Part shown: in pieces, positions 17,583 through 26,589 of the stretch
How positions within the stretch are numbered: position 1 is the first letter of the stretch
How the letters are laid out: every line of letters begins with the position of its first letter
Assembly (NCBI RefSeq): GCF_900100395.1
Contig: NZ_FNFB01000008.1
Coordinates: 126,071-190,070, forward strand
Length of the DNA stretch: 64,000 nucleotides
Direction of reading: 5' to 3'
Source of the DNA: Nonomuraea maritima
GTDB taxonomy: Bacteria; Actinomycetota; Actinomycetes; Streptosporangiales; Streptosporangiaceae
Position numbers and translations under genes: made by a program
Notes under the pieces: generated by a model
Told to the model about the DNA's origin: nothing
The model's database searches: none
Seen by the model: the letters and a program-made list of their open reading frames with translations, nothing else

Positions 17583-18191
17583 TCACTCGGTGAGGCCCCT
17601 CGCCAGCGGCGCCCGCCACTTGCGGCGCATGGCGGTGATGCGCAGCCCGAACGCCAGCAGGGCCGCCGCCAGCGTCGCCTGCCAGCCGGTCACGCCGTAC
17701 AGGTGCAGGCCCGCCATCAGCGCCGACCCCACCAGGGCCGGCACGGCGTAGAGCTGCCGGTCGTACAGCAGCGTCGGGATCTCCCCGGCCAGGACGTCGC
17801 GGATCATGCCGCCGCCCACCGCCGTGAGGACCCCACAGAGCACCGCGTGCAGCGGGCTCAGCCCGTACTCCATGGCCTTCTGCGTGCCGACGGCGCAGAA
17901 CAGGCCGAGCCCGGCCGCGTCCAGCACGAGGATGGCCGGCATCACGCGGGCGACGTGCGGATGGAAGAAGAAGACGATCACCGTGGCGGCGAGCGGCACG
18001 AGCACGTACCCCGTGCTCTGGAAGGCGGCGGGGCGGACGTTGAGTATGAGGTCGCGCACGAGGCCGCCGCCGAGCGAGGTCATCCCGGCGAGGACGCCCA
18101 TGCCGACGACGTCGAGTCGTTTGCGCACGCCCATGAGGGCACCTGACAGGGCGAAGACGAAGACGCCGGCGAGGTCGAGGAGATACAGCAC
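17583..18191 (-). CDS. Trimeric intracellular cation channel (TRIC/UPF0126) family protein
   Basis: 202-residue membrane protein with about seven helices arranged as two homologous halves. Each half carries a glycine-rich kink motif, GGGLVRDLI and GGGMIRDVL, typical of the bacterial TRIC (YadS/YicG) family. Members form homotrimeric cation channels. The GTG start lies 11 bp after the stop of the upstream transporter gene and lacks a clear ribosome site, so translational coupling is likely. A longer N-terminus reaching into the transporter gene cannot be excluded. Confidence 0.82.
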   Translation of the reverse strand: MLYLLDLAGVFVFALSGALMGVRKRLDVVGMGVLAGMTSLGGGLVRDLILNVRPAAFQSTGYVLVPLAATVIVFFFHPHVARVMPAILVLDAAGLGLFCAVGTQKAMEYGLSPLHAVLCGVLTAVGGGMIRDVLAGEIPTLLYDRQLYAVPALVGSALMAGLHLYGVTGWQATLAAALLAFGLRITAMRRKWRAPLARGLTE

Positions 18192-18202
18192 GTGTGAATT
18201 GT

Positions 18203-19675
18203 CTACATCAGGGCGGGTTCGTGGTGCTCGGCCATCATCACCCGCAACTTCTTCGTGAACATGAACAGCGCGCCGCCCGCCACGACCGCGAGCACGGCCA
18301 GCAGCAGATAGTACGCCGGGTCGGACAGCACCTCGGCGAGCCGCCCGGTCTGCCCGCCCACCGCGTCGCCCACCGAGACCGCGATGAACCACAGGCCGAG
18401 CATCTGCCCCTTGAACGCCTCCGGCGCCAGCTTCGTCGTCACCGACAGCCCGACCGGGCTCAGTGACAGCTCACCGAACACCTGGACGAGATAGACCAGC
18501 ACCAGCCACCACACCGACACCCGGCCCGTCCCGGCCAGTGCGGCGGCGATGCTCATGACCACGAAGCTCAGCCCCACCATGACCAGCGCGAACGCGAACT
18601 TCTGCGGCGTGCTCACCCGGGTGCCGAGCCTCACCCACAGCGCCGCGAACACCGGCACGAAGATCATGATGAACAGCGGGTTGAACGCCTGCGTGGTGGC
18701 GGGCTGGATCGGGACGCCGAACAGCGACAGCTCGGTGTGGTCGCGGGCGAAGAACAGCAGCTTGCTCGGCGCCAGGTCGTAGATCATCCAGAAGATGGCC
18801 GCCGCGAGGAACAGCCAGATGTAGGCCTTCATCCTGACGCGCTCGTCCGCCGTCAGGTCGTGGCTGCCCAGCATGATGTAGCCGAAGTACACCACGGGCA
18901 CGACGAGGATCACGGCCGTCACCGCCACGGTGAACCGGTCGATCGTGAGCGTGCCCGTCGCCGCCCACGCCGCGAGCACCGCCGCCGTCAGCGCCGTGCC
19001 GAGGCCCGCGAGGCGGCCGAAGCGGCGCCGCTCGTCCGGCGTGAGCCGCACGCCGGGGCGCTCGCCGACGCCGTGCAGGTGACGCCCGCCCAGGACGTAC
19101 TGCAGCAGGCCCAGCGCCATGCCCACCGCCGCCGCGCCGAAGCCGAGATGCCAGCGGCCGCCCGCCGCCAGCCAGCCGACGACGAGCGGCGCGACGAAGG
19201 CGCCGAGGTTGATGCCGAGATAGAACAGCGAGAACCCGGCGTCCCTGCGGCCGTCGTCGCCCTCGGGGTAGAGCCGGCCGACCATCACCGAGATGTTGGG
19301 CTTGAGCAGCCCCGTGCCCACGATGATGAGCGCCAGGCCGAGCCAGACGAAGAACGCGCCCGACGTCGGTACCGCCATGCTGATGTGGCCGAGCATGATG
19401 ACGAACCCGCCCCACAGCACCGACCTGCGCGCTCCGAGGATGCGGTCGGCGATCCAGCCGCCGGGGAGGGCCACCAGGTAGATGAGCGCGCCGTAGACGC
19501 CCACGACCGCCTGGGCCGTCACGTCCGACATGCCGAGGCCCTGGTTGGCGGGCGAGGCGGCCATGAACGTGGCGAGGATCGCCCGCAGCCCGTACCAGGA
19601 GAACCGTTCCCACAGCTCGGTGCCGAACAGTGTGGCCAGCCCCCGTGGATGGCCGAAGAACGTCTCGTCACGCAT
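18203..19675 (-). CDS. POT/PTR2 family proton-coupled peptide transporter
   Basis: 490-residue major facilitator protein with about 14 hydrophobic segments. It begins ETFFGHPRGLATLFGTELWE and carries ERFSWYGLR plus FSLFYLGINLG, the PTR2 signatures. It imports di- and tripeptides with protons through the plasma membrane. The gene is divergent from an acyl-CoA ligase across a 152-bp gap, and the TRIC-like gene follows closely, so these two may be co-transcribed. No operator is evident. Confidence 0.9.
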   Translation of the reverse strand: MRDETFFGHPRGLATLFGTELWERFSWYGLRAILATFMAASPANQGLGMSDVTAQAVVGVYGALIYLVALPGGWIADRILGARRSVLWGGFVIMLGHISMAVPTSGAFFVWLGLALIIVGTGLLKPNISVMVGRLYPEGDDGRRDAGFSLFYLGINLGAFVAPLVVGWLAAGGRWHLGFGAAAVGMALGLLQYVLGGRHLHGVGERPGVRLTPDERRRFGRLAGLGTALTAAVLAAWAATGTLTIDRFTVAVTAVILVVPVVYFGYIMLGSHDLTADERVRMKAYIWLFLAAAIFWMIYDLAPSKLLFFARDHTELSLFGVPIQPATTQAFNPLFIMIFVPVFAALWVRLGTRVSTPQKFAFALVMVGLSFVVMSIAAALAGTGRVSVWWLVLVYLVQVFGELSLSPVGLSVTTKLAPEAFKGQMLGLWFIAVSVGDAVGGQTGRLAEVLSDPAYYLLLAVLAVVAGGALFMFTKKLRVMMAEHHEPALM

Positions 19676-19827
19676 GTCCGCCCCCCGACCGACACCTCGC
19701 GTATCCGTTCGATCACCTTATGTCGGGCGGCCGGGTTGTCACGCCACTGGGTCTTGCCGGTGCCCCGGGGCTGTGGTGCGATGCGAGGCACATTCATGCA
19801 AGTGAATACTGACTGGAGGCGGGTGCC

Positions 19828-21660
<1,833 letters not shown>

Positions 21661-21736
21661 CCCACCCGGACGGACATCAAGCTCATGGGGGGGCGGGCGG
21701 CTGGCGTGCGGACGCGCTCGTCTCGTGAGCTGCGTC

Positions 21737-21759
21737 AGGAGGGCGGCGCCGGCCCTCCT
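21737..21759 (+). terminator. Candidate terminator after the acyl-CoA synthetase
   Basis: Inverted repeat AGGAGGGC / GCCCTCCT (8 bp) with an 8-base loop, 77 bp after the fadD-like stop. It is followed by a G/T-rich stretch rather than a T-run. Placement between two same-strand genes makes it a plausible terminator, but not a certain one. Confidence 0.45.
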
Positions 21760-21866
21760 GGGGGTGGGTGGTGTGGGTGGTTGCGCGTGTTGCGAAGGAG
21801 GGTTTTGCCAAGAAGGGCGTGTGTCGGGGGTTTGGTCATTACCGGCCGGTTCCTACCGTCTTGATC

Positions 21867-23072
21867 ATGACCAGAAGCATCCTTCTTGTCTCGCTCGCAG
21901 CGGGATCCCTCACGGTGCCCGCGATGGGGCCAACCGCTTGGGCAGCACCCACCGCGACCGAGCCCGCCATCCGCTCCATCACCGTACGTCCCGTAGATCC
22001 CGTCGTCGGGCCAGAGGGCTCCGTCCGCCTGGTGATCGATGTGATCGCCAGAGGCACGCACGGCAAGAACGGCGTCACCGTCGAGGTGGAACCGGGCGCC
22101 CCACCGGCCACGGTCCTCGCCGACAAGCCGCCGGTTCCCGACGCCGGTCAGCAGCAGCCGGTCAGTCCGCCCGTCCAGCAGCCCGTCCAGCAGCCCGTCC
22201 AGCAGCAGGTGCAGCCGCCTGCCTACACGCCCGCACAGGTCCCCGGCCACCCGCAGACCCGCGTCGTGGCACCGGGCCGGACCCAGCCCCAGCCGCACGT
22301 GCTGGCCCAGGGCAAGCGCCGCGTCCCGGGATCAGCCACCGTTCAGGCCCCCGCGGTCCAGTCGGCCGGTTCGGCGAACGTCCAGGCCCCCGCGCCCGCC
22401 GCCCAGCCGGCGGGTTCGACGGCTCTCCAGGCGCCGGCCGTCAGGAAGCGGCCCAGGCAGGCGGGGCTGCTGCCGGTCAACCCGCAGTCCGCCATCACGT
22501 ACGACTGGCAGGGGCAGGTGTCGCAGCCCGCCACCGCGTCCGCCGCGACCGACGTTCACGCGCACGCCCACCCGCAGGTCCCGCCGCACATGGCCGGCCG
22601 CATGCGCGCCGCCCAGGCGACGGACCAGTGGCAGACGTGGCGGTTCCTGCCGGACAAGCGGCTCAACCGCTACTACCCGGCGGGCATCTGGACGGTCACC
22701 GCGACCGCCAAGGGCGCGGACGGCACGACCATCAAGGAGTACGCCTCGTTCGAGCTGCGCCGCGAGACCAAGCTCTCGTCGGTACGCGCGGAGAAGTCGG
22801 CCCGTTCGGACAACGCCCGGCTGTTCGGCTCGCTGACGCGGGTGGACCCGCGAGGCCTGACCGACTACGGGCCTTTCGCCAAGCAGGACCTGGAGATCCT
22901 CTGGCGTCCGGACACGTCCTCGACCTGGGAGAAGGTCGGATCGACGACGACGGACGCGGCGGGCGCGTTCAGCGTCTCGGTGAAGGGCCGCACGGACGGC
23001 TACTGGCGCGTCCGCTACCCCGGAACCACCCACTATGCTGCAGACGCCTCAAAGTCCAAGCAAATAGCATAA
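21867..23072 (+). CDS. Secreted protein with Gln/Pro repeats and C-terminal Ig-like domain
   Basis: 401-residue exported protein of unknown function. The ATG starts a clear signal peptide (MTRSILLVSLAAGSL, cleavage near WAAPT). The mature N-terminus is a small beta domain (VRPVDPVVGPEGSVRLVIDV). Residues about 95-200 are low-complexity, with PVQQ repeats and PAVQ/APA units. The C-terminal part contains two beta-rich segments ending YWRVRYPGTTHYA. The next secreted protein ends with a similar segment, so the two may share a fold and origin. No catalytic motif is visible. It may be a surface or matrix protein. A low-GC stretch begins at its 3' end. Confidence 0.75.
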   Translation: MTRSILLVSLAAGSLTVPAMGPTAWAAPTATEPAIRSITVRPVDPVVGPEGSVRLVIDVIARGTHGKNGVTVEVEPGAPPATVLADKPPVPDAGQQQPVSPPVQQPVQQPVQQQVQPPAYTPAQVPGHPQTRVVAPGRTQPQPHVLAQGKRRVPGSATVQAPAVQSAGSANVQAPAPAAQPAGSTALQAPAVRKRPRQAGLLPVNPQSAITYDWQGQVSQPATASAATDVHAHAHPQVPPHMAGRMRAAQATDQWQTWRFLPDKRLNRYYPAGIWTVTATAKGADGTTIKEYASFELRRETKLSSVRAEKSARSDNARLFGSLTRVDPRGLTDYGPFAKQDLEILWRPDTSSTWEKVGSTTTDAAGAFSVSVKGRTDGYWRVRYPGTTHYAADASKSKQIA

Positions 23073-23150
23073 ATCGCCATAAAATAGACATCGCATATCT
23101 AGTGTTACTAAATCGTGATTTGTAGATTCAGAACTTTTCCGTTCGACAAC
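23066..23150. promoter_or_regulatory. AT-rich island between two secreted-protein genes
   Basis: About 85 bases contain runs such as AAATCGCCATAAAATAG and TAAATCGTGATTTG, far richer in A/T than anything else nearby. AAATCGTGATTT is nearly palindromic. It probably holds the promoter of the small secreted protein at 23215. It could also be bound by an AT-preferring nucleoid protein such as Lsr2. No gene is evident in it. Confidence 0.45.
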
Positions 23151-23214
23151 GCGTCTTTGCGTTGGACGCTCCCCGGCCTGGGGTGCGTTTTCCGAACGGG
23201 GAAGGAATCTGCAC

Positions 23215-23706
23215 ATGATGCGACGTCTGGCCGCAGGGCTGGCGGCCGCCGCCTTGGGCACCACGATGGTGGCCATCGCCTCTTCGCCCGCCCTCGCCGA
23301 CCCGGGTCTCGACCCCGACGTCAGGGGCGGCAGCACCAGCCTCCAGTTCGACGCGAGCCCTGAGCCCGCCTGGCGGGGCCGGCCCATCACCCTCTCGGGC
23401 AAGCTCTCGGTGGAGTGCGCCGGCGACTACATCAGCGGCTTCGTCTCGGTGCACAACGCCGACACGTGCGAGAAGCAGGAGCGCCGGCACACCCTGGGCT
23501 GGAAGCGGATCTCGATCCTCTTCCAGCCCGCCGGCAGCAGCCGGTGGGAGTACGTCCGCAGCGTCCGTACCAGCGGCAACGGCTACTTCAAGACGGCCGC
23601 CACGGCCCGCACGTCAGGTACGTGGCGCGCGGTCTTCCAGGGGGCCCCGCACCTGGCCCCTTCGGCGGGCCAGGACTGGGTCAAGGTCATCGGCCACCGC
23701 CGCTGA
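23215..23706 (+). CDS. Small secreted beta-domain protein
   Basis: 163-residue exported protein. The ATG follows GAAGGAA at good spacing; a second ATG comes immediately after. The signal peptide ends near ALADPG. The mature domain reads as one Ig-like beta-sandwich: PITLSGKLSVEC, then ILFQPAGSSRWEYV, then YFKTAATARTSGTWRAVFQG. Two cysteines (in VECAGD and DTCEKQ) could form a disulfide. The strand order and the W-R-x-x-F/Y ending resemble the C-terminus of the preceding secreted protein. Function is unknown. A strong terminator follows 21 bp after the stop. Confidence 0.75.
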   Translation: MMRRLAAGLAAAALGTTMVAIASSPALADPGLDPDVRGGSTSLQFDASPEPAWRGRPITLSGKLSVECAGDYISGFVSVHNADTCEKQERRHTLGWKRISILFQPAGSSRWEYVRSVRTSGNGYFKTAATARTSGTWRAVFQGAPHLAPSAGQDWVKVIGHRR

Positions 23707-23727
23707 CCGGCGCCGGACCAGCAGAAA

Positions 23728-23758
23728 CGAACGCCCGGCCACCACGGCCGGGCGTTCG
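23728..23758 (+). terminator. Rho-independent-type terminator hairpin
   Basis: Perfect 13-bp stem (23728-23740 with 23746-23758) around the loop ACCAC, shortly after the stop of the small secreted protein. The stem is very GC-rich. It has no T-run but is followed by CCATTTCG. Confidence 0.8.
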
Positions 23759-24237
23759 CCATTTCGTCGCCCATTGGGCGACATTTACGCAGGAAAACGG
23801 GCCGTATCCCTACCGTGATGCCACTCCCCGGGAAAGCGCGCATTCGTCGCGAGCCCGGCAGCCCGACCTGATCAGGACGTCGACCCGCAGGCGGTGATCG
23901 GACCCACGCGCTCGCTGGCACCGTCGACGCCGGATCTCTCACCAGCCGTACGGCCGACCGCCGGACCTCTCCCTGACCCCCACATGGACGCGGCACCCGC
24001 TGGTTTCCTCGGCGCGCGCCGAGGAACTGGTCGGTGAGTACCCGGCCGCTCGGGCGGCCGCCGCCCTGGCCCGAGCGTGACACCGGCCGGTCGGTTTCGC
24101 CCCGGAGAGCCATCCCGTACGGTGAAGAGGAATCGATCTAGGGGAGAATGTGTTGAGGTGGCTGAAGTAGGAGCACTCACCCGGGGGACGGCCGAGGAAG
24201 TTCGGCGCCCCGGCAACTGAAGAGGAGGTGACGCCCC
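23759..24237. other. Non-coding gap upstream of moaA with a 22-bp palindrome
   Basis: No protein gene with convincing codon use is visible in these 479 bases. A perfect 22-bp palindrome covers 24005-24026 (core CGGCGCGCGCCG). Near the 3' end, CCGGGG at 24181-24186 can pair with CCCCGG at 24208-24213 around an inner GCCGA/TTCGGC helix, just before the moaA ribosome site. This looks like a structured leader. It did not match any molybdenum-cofactor riboswitch features I know. Confidence 0.4.
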
Positions 24238-25227
24238 GTGTTGCGAGACTCGTTCGGACGGGTGGCGACTGATCTGCGGGTGTCCCTCACCGACAAGTGC
24301 AACCTGCGCTGCACGTACTGCATGCCCCCCGAGGGCCTCGACTGGCTGCCCAAGCCGCAGCTCCTCACGGCCGACGAGATCGTCCGGCTGGTGACGATCG
24401 GCGTCGAGCGGCTCGGCATCGAAGAGGTCCGCTACACCGGCGGCGAGCCGCTCCTGCGCCGCGAGCTGGTCGACATCGTGGCCCGCACCACGGCGCTGGA
24501 GCCCCGGCCGCAGGTGTCGCTCACCACGAACGGCATCGGCCTGGCACGCCTGGCCGAGCCCCTCGCCGAGGCCGGTCTCGACCGGGTCAACGTCTCGCTC
24601 GACACCCTCGACCCCGCCACGTTCAAGCAGCTCGCCCACCGCGACCGGCATGCCGACGTGATCGACGGCCTCGCCGCCGCCGACCGCGCGGGCCTGCGTC
24701 CGGTGAAGGTCAACGCGGTGCTGATGCGCGGCGTCAACGACCACGAGGCCGCGCCGCTGCTGCGCTGGAGCCTCGACCACGGGTACGAACTGCGCTTCAT
24801 CGAGCAGATGCCGCTCGACGCCCAGCACGGCTGGAGCCGCGAGAACATGGTGACCGCCGACGAGATCCTCCAGCTGCTCTCCGCCGAGTTCGACCTCGTC
24901 CCCGACGACCTGGAAGAGCGCGGCAGCGCCCCGGCCGAGCGATTCCTCGTCGACGGCGGGCCCGCGCGCGTGGGCGTGATCGGCTCGGTGACGCGGCCGT
25001 TCTGCGGCGCGTGCGACCGGGTCAGGCTCACGGCCGACGGCCAGGTGCGCAACTGTCTGTTCGCGACCGAGGAGTCCGACCTGAAGACGGCGATGCGTGC
25101 GGGCGCCTCCGACGACGAGCTCGAAGAGCGGTGGCGCCTGGCCGTGTCGCGCAAGCGCGCGGGGCACGGCATCGACGACCCGTCCTTCCTGCAGCCGTCC
25201 CGCCCGATGTCCGCCATCGGCGGCTGA
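24238..25227 (+). CDS. moaA: GTP 3',8-cyclase MoaA (molybdenum cofactor biosynthesis)
   Basis: 329-residue radical-SAM enzyme catalysing the first step of molybdopterin synthesis, GTP to 3',8-cyclo-7,8-dihydro-GTP. The N-terminal 4Fe-4S motif is DKCNLRCTYCMP (CxxxCxxC). YTGGEPLLR is the SAM-binding GGE motif. The C-terminal second cluster uses the cysteines in RPFCGACDRVR and RNCLFA. The chain ends in PSFLQPSRPMSAIGG, the conserved GG tail needed for activity. The GTG start has GAGGAGG upstream. A DUF6457 gene follows by 74 bp, a pairing I associate with actinomycete molybdenum-cofactor loci. Confidence 0.95.
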   Translation: MLRDSFGRVATDLRVSLTDKCNLRCTYCMPPEGLDWLPKPQLLTADEIVRLVTIGVERLGIEEVRYTGGEPLLRRELVDIVARTTALEPRPQVSLTTNGIGLARLAEPLAEAGLDRVNVSLDTLDPATFKQLAHRDRHADVIDGLAAADRAGLRPVKVNAVLMRGVNDHEAAPLLRWSLDHGYELRFIEQMPLDAQHGWSRENMVTADEILQLLSAEFDLVPDDLEERGSAPAERFLVDGGPARVGVIGSVTRPFCGACDRVRLTADGQVRNCLFATEESDLKTAMRAGASDDELEERWRLAVSRKRAGHGIDDPSFLQPSRPMSAIGG

Positions 25228-25301
25228 CCGGCGTTCTCCCCGGCCCCGCCCGGGCGCTCCCGGGTGGGTACGACACCATGACCGACCCTGAGGAGGCTCG
25301 T

Positions 25302-25550
25302 ATGCACGTGCTCAACGAATGGACCGCCCTGGCCTGCAAGGAACTGGGCATCGACCCGGCACAGGTCGACCGCGACAAGATCCTCGACCTCACGAAGGAG
25401 GTCGCCCACAACGTCGCCCGCCCGGCGGCGCCGCTGACGGCGTACCTGCTGGGGCTCGCCCAGGGGGCGGGCACCGCCTCCGAGGACGCCGTGGCGAGAC
25501 TGGTCGAGCTGGCGCAGAAGTGGGAGCGGACGAGCGAGAAAGCTGACTGA
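25302..25550 (+). CDS. DUF6457 family small protein
   Basis: 82-residue acidic protein, mostly helical, beginning MHVLNEWTALACKELGID and containing VAHNVARPAAPLTAYLLGLA. This matches the DUF6457 family often found with molybdenum-cofactor genes in actinomycetes. A GAGGAGG site lies six bases before ATG 25302, which decides the start over the ATG at 25278. It may assist cofactor synthesis or carry a cofactor-related role. No catalytic residues can be proposed. Confidence 0.75.
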   Translation: MHVLNEWTALACKELGIDPAQVDRDKILDLTKEVAHNVARPAAPLTAYLLGLAQGAGTASEDAVARLVELAQKWERTSEKAD

Positions 25551-25587
25551 TCGCCGGCACTCATCCGAACTGCCGACGTCAAGGCGA

Positions 25588-25628
25588 CGCCCTGCCTGAG
25601 GATTTCCTGGGAATAACCGGGCAGGGCG
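25588..25628 (+). terminator. Candidate terminator downstream of DUF6457
   Basis: Inverted repeat CGCCCTGCC / GGCAGGGCG (9 bp each) separated by 23 bases, 37 bp after the stop. The long loop makes it weaker than other hairpins here. It also lies beyond the 3' end of the small RNA encoded on the other strand. Confidence 0.45.
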
Positions 25629-25702
25629 AAAGTGAAAACGATTTCGGGAAAGTCGCCCTATCCAACACGCCCAGGCGGCCAGGAGTTGATCAATACCTTG
25701 CC

Positions 25703-25821
25703 GGGAAAAGGGCAACGCCGGGTGGTTACGGGGGCAAACCACCCGGCGTCGCTTCATCGGCGTTCCGACGGGGGCCCGGAACGCCGGCACCAGCACTCCG
25801 ACGGGGGACCGAAGTGCTTGG
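25703..25821 (-). ncRNA. Small RNA with three C-rich-loop hairpins (6C RNA-like)
   Basis: Three consecutive hairpins are seen. Read on the minus strand they are 25818-25792 (9-bp stem, one mismatch), 25786-25758 (10 bp) and 25749-25715 (13 bp, perfect). Each has a 9-base loop ending CCCCCGT: GTCCCCCGT, GGCCCCCGT and TGCCCCCGT. The last stem is followed by TGCCCTTTT, as in an intrinsic terminator, and a promoter-like sequence ends just before the first stem. This gives a transcript of roughly 115 nt. The layout resembles the actinobacterial 6C RNA, which has C-rich hairpin loops thought to pair with G-rich ribosome sites. Here there are three loops with five Cs each. Strand choice rests on the terminator and promoter. 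Confidence 0.7.
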
Positions 25822-25825
25822 CTAA

Positions 25826-25857
25826 AGCGTACACCTACAACCCATGGGATGCGTCAA
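25826..25857 (-). promoter_or_regulatory. Candidate promoter of the 6C-like RNA
   Basis: On the minus strand, TTGACG (25857-25852) is a good -35 box. It is followed after 18 bases by TGTACG, or after 20 by TACGCT (TAnnnT), as -10. Either would start transcription near 25820, at the first hairpin. It begins 7 bp beyond the stop codon of the DUF3099 gene. Confidence 0.5.
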
Positions 25858-25864
25858 GACTTAG

Positions 25865-26176
25865 TCACGACCCGATCTCGCGTCGATGCAGCGGTATCTC
25901 GGTTTGGTTAGCTTCTGGTGACTCAATAGTCTGCGAAGGGGCAGGTTCGCCCCTCTCATTGGCCCCGATTACGGCTATGTATGGCAAAAAGACCGCAGCG
26001 GCGATGAACAGCAGCCGGTACGGCCACGGCACGGGCACCACGACCGCCAGGATCAGGCAGATCGTCCGGATGCCCATCTTGATGAGATAACTGATCTCGC
26101 GCTTGCGAAGGTTGTCCGACAACGACGGCCGCGCGTCCGTCACCTGATGGACCTGCTTCTTGCGCCGGACCTTCAT
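25865..26176 (-). CDS. DUF3099 family membrane protein
   Basis: 103-residue protein starting MKVRRKKQVHQVTDARPS. The segment LRKREISYLIKMGIRTICLI is the DUF3099 signature. Two adjacent hydrophobic helices (about 35-75) flank PWPYRLLF. A hydrophilic acidic tail follows. The role is unknown; the family is confined to actinobacteria as far as I know. Codon use is less GC-biased than in neighbours. The gene faces dodecin across a 100-bp divergent gap, and its stop lies next to the promoter of the small RNA. Confidence 0.8.
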   Translation of the reverse strand: MKVRRKKQVHQVTDARPSLSDNLRKREISYLIKMGIRTICLILAVVVPVPWPYRLLFIAAAVFLPYIAVIGANERGEPAPSQTIESPEANQTEIPLHRREIGS

Positions 26177-26276
26177 ACATCCCACGGTAGACCCAGGGGG
26201 TGGTGGTCGCGACCGCGCCCCGAAAGGGGCGCCGAGTAACGCGATCATGGCCGTTCGGTAAGGAAGGATGGGGAGA

Positions 26277-26489
26277 ATGACGGATCGTACGTATCGGGTG
26301 ACGGAGATCGTCGGCACGTCGGGGGAGAGCCTCGACGACGCCATCCGCAACGGCCTGCGCCGGGCCGCGCAGACGCTGCGCCACCTCGACTGGTTCGAGG
26401 TGACGCAGATCCGCGGGCACATCGAGTCGGGGGAGGTCGCCCACTACCAGGTCGGCATGAAGGTGGGCTTCCGCCTCGAGGACACCTGA
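26277..26489 (+). CDS. Dodecin family flavin-binding protein
   Basis: 70-residue protein of the dodecin family, which forms a hollow dodecamer storing or buffering flavin (FMN or riboflavin). Family features are visible: RVTEIVGTSGESLDDAI, the flavin-stacking tryptophan in LDWFEVTQIRG, and the glutamine in HYQVGMKVGF. The length matches the usual 65-71 residues. ATG 26277 is preceded by AAGGAAGG at proper spacing; the in-frame ATG at 26268 has that site too close. Confidence 0.93.
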   Translation: MTDRTYRVTEIVGTSGESLDDAIRNGLRRAAQTLRHLDWFEVTQIRGHIESGEVAHYQVGMKVGFRLEDT

Positions 26490-26522
26490 CGCCCTGGGGA
26501 CGCCTGACGCATCGAGGGCGCC

Positions 26523-26558
26523 TCACGCCCTGAGCGCGCGGCCGTCCTGAGGGCGTGA
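26523..26558 (+). terminator. Candidate terminator after dodecin
   Basis: TCACGCCCT (26523-26531) pairs perfectly with AGGGCGTGA (26550-26558) across an 18-base GC-rich loop, 34 bp after the dodecin stop and 32 bp before the next start. Confidence 0.5.
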
Positions 26559-26589
26559 CAGGACCCGTTCACGCCTGCACAATGCGGGC

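Noticed and set aside
21760..21783. G-quadruplex in the G/T-rich stretch after the acyl-CoA synthetase
   Set aside because: Only some G-runs reach three, the spacing is irregular, and similar stretches are expected in DNA of this composition.
24121..24237. Molybdenum-cofactor riboswitch before moaA
   Set aside because: A local hairpin is present, but its pattern does not match the Moco RNA features I know, so it is recorded only as a possible structured leader.
25588..25820. CRISPR array or transposon end
   Set aside because: The repeated unit is only the hairpin loop; the stems differ and there are no spacers, so it fits RNA hairpins better.
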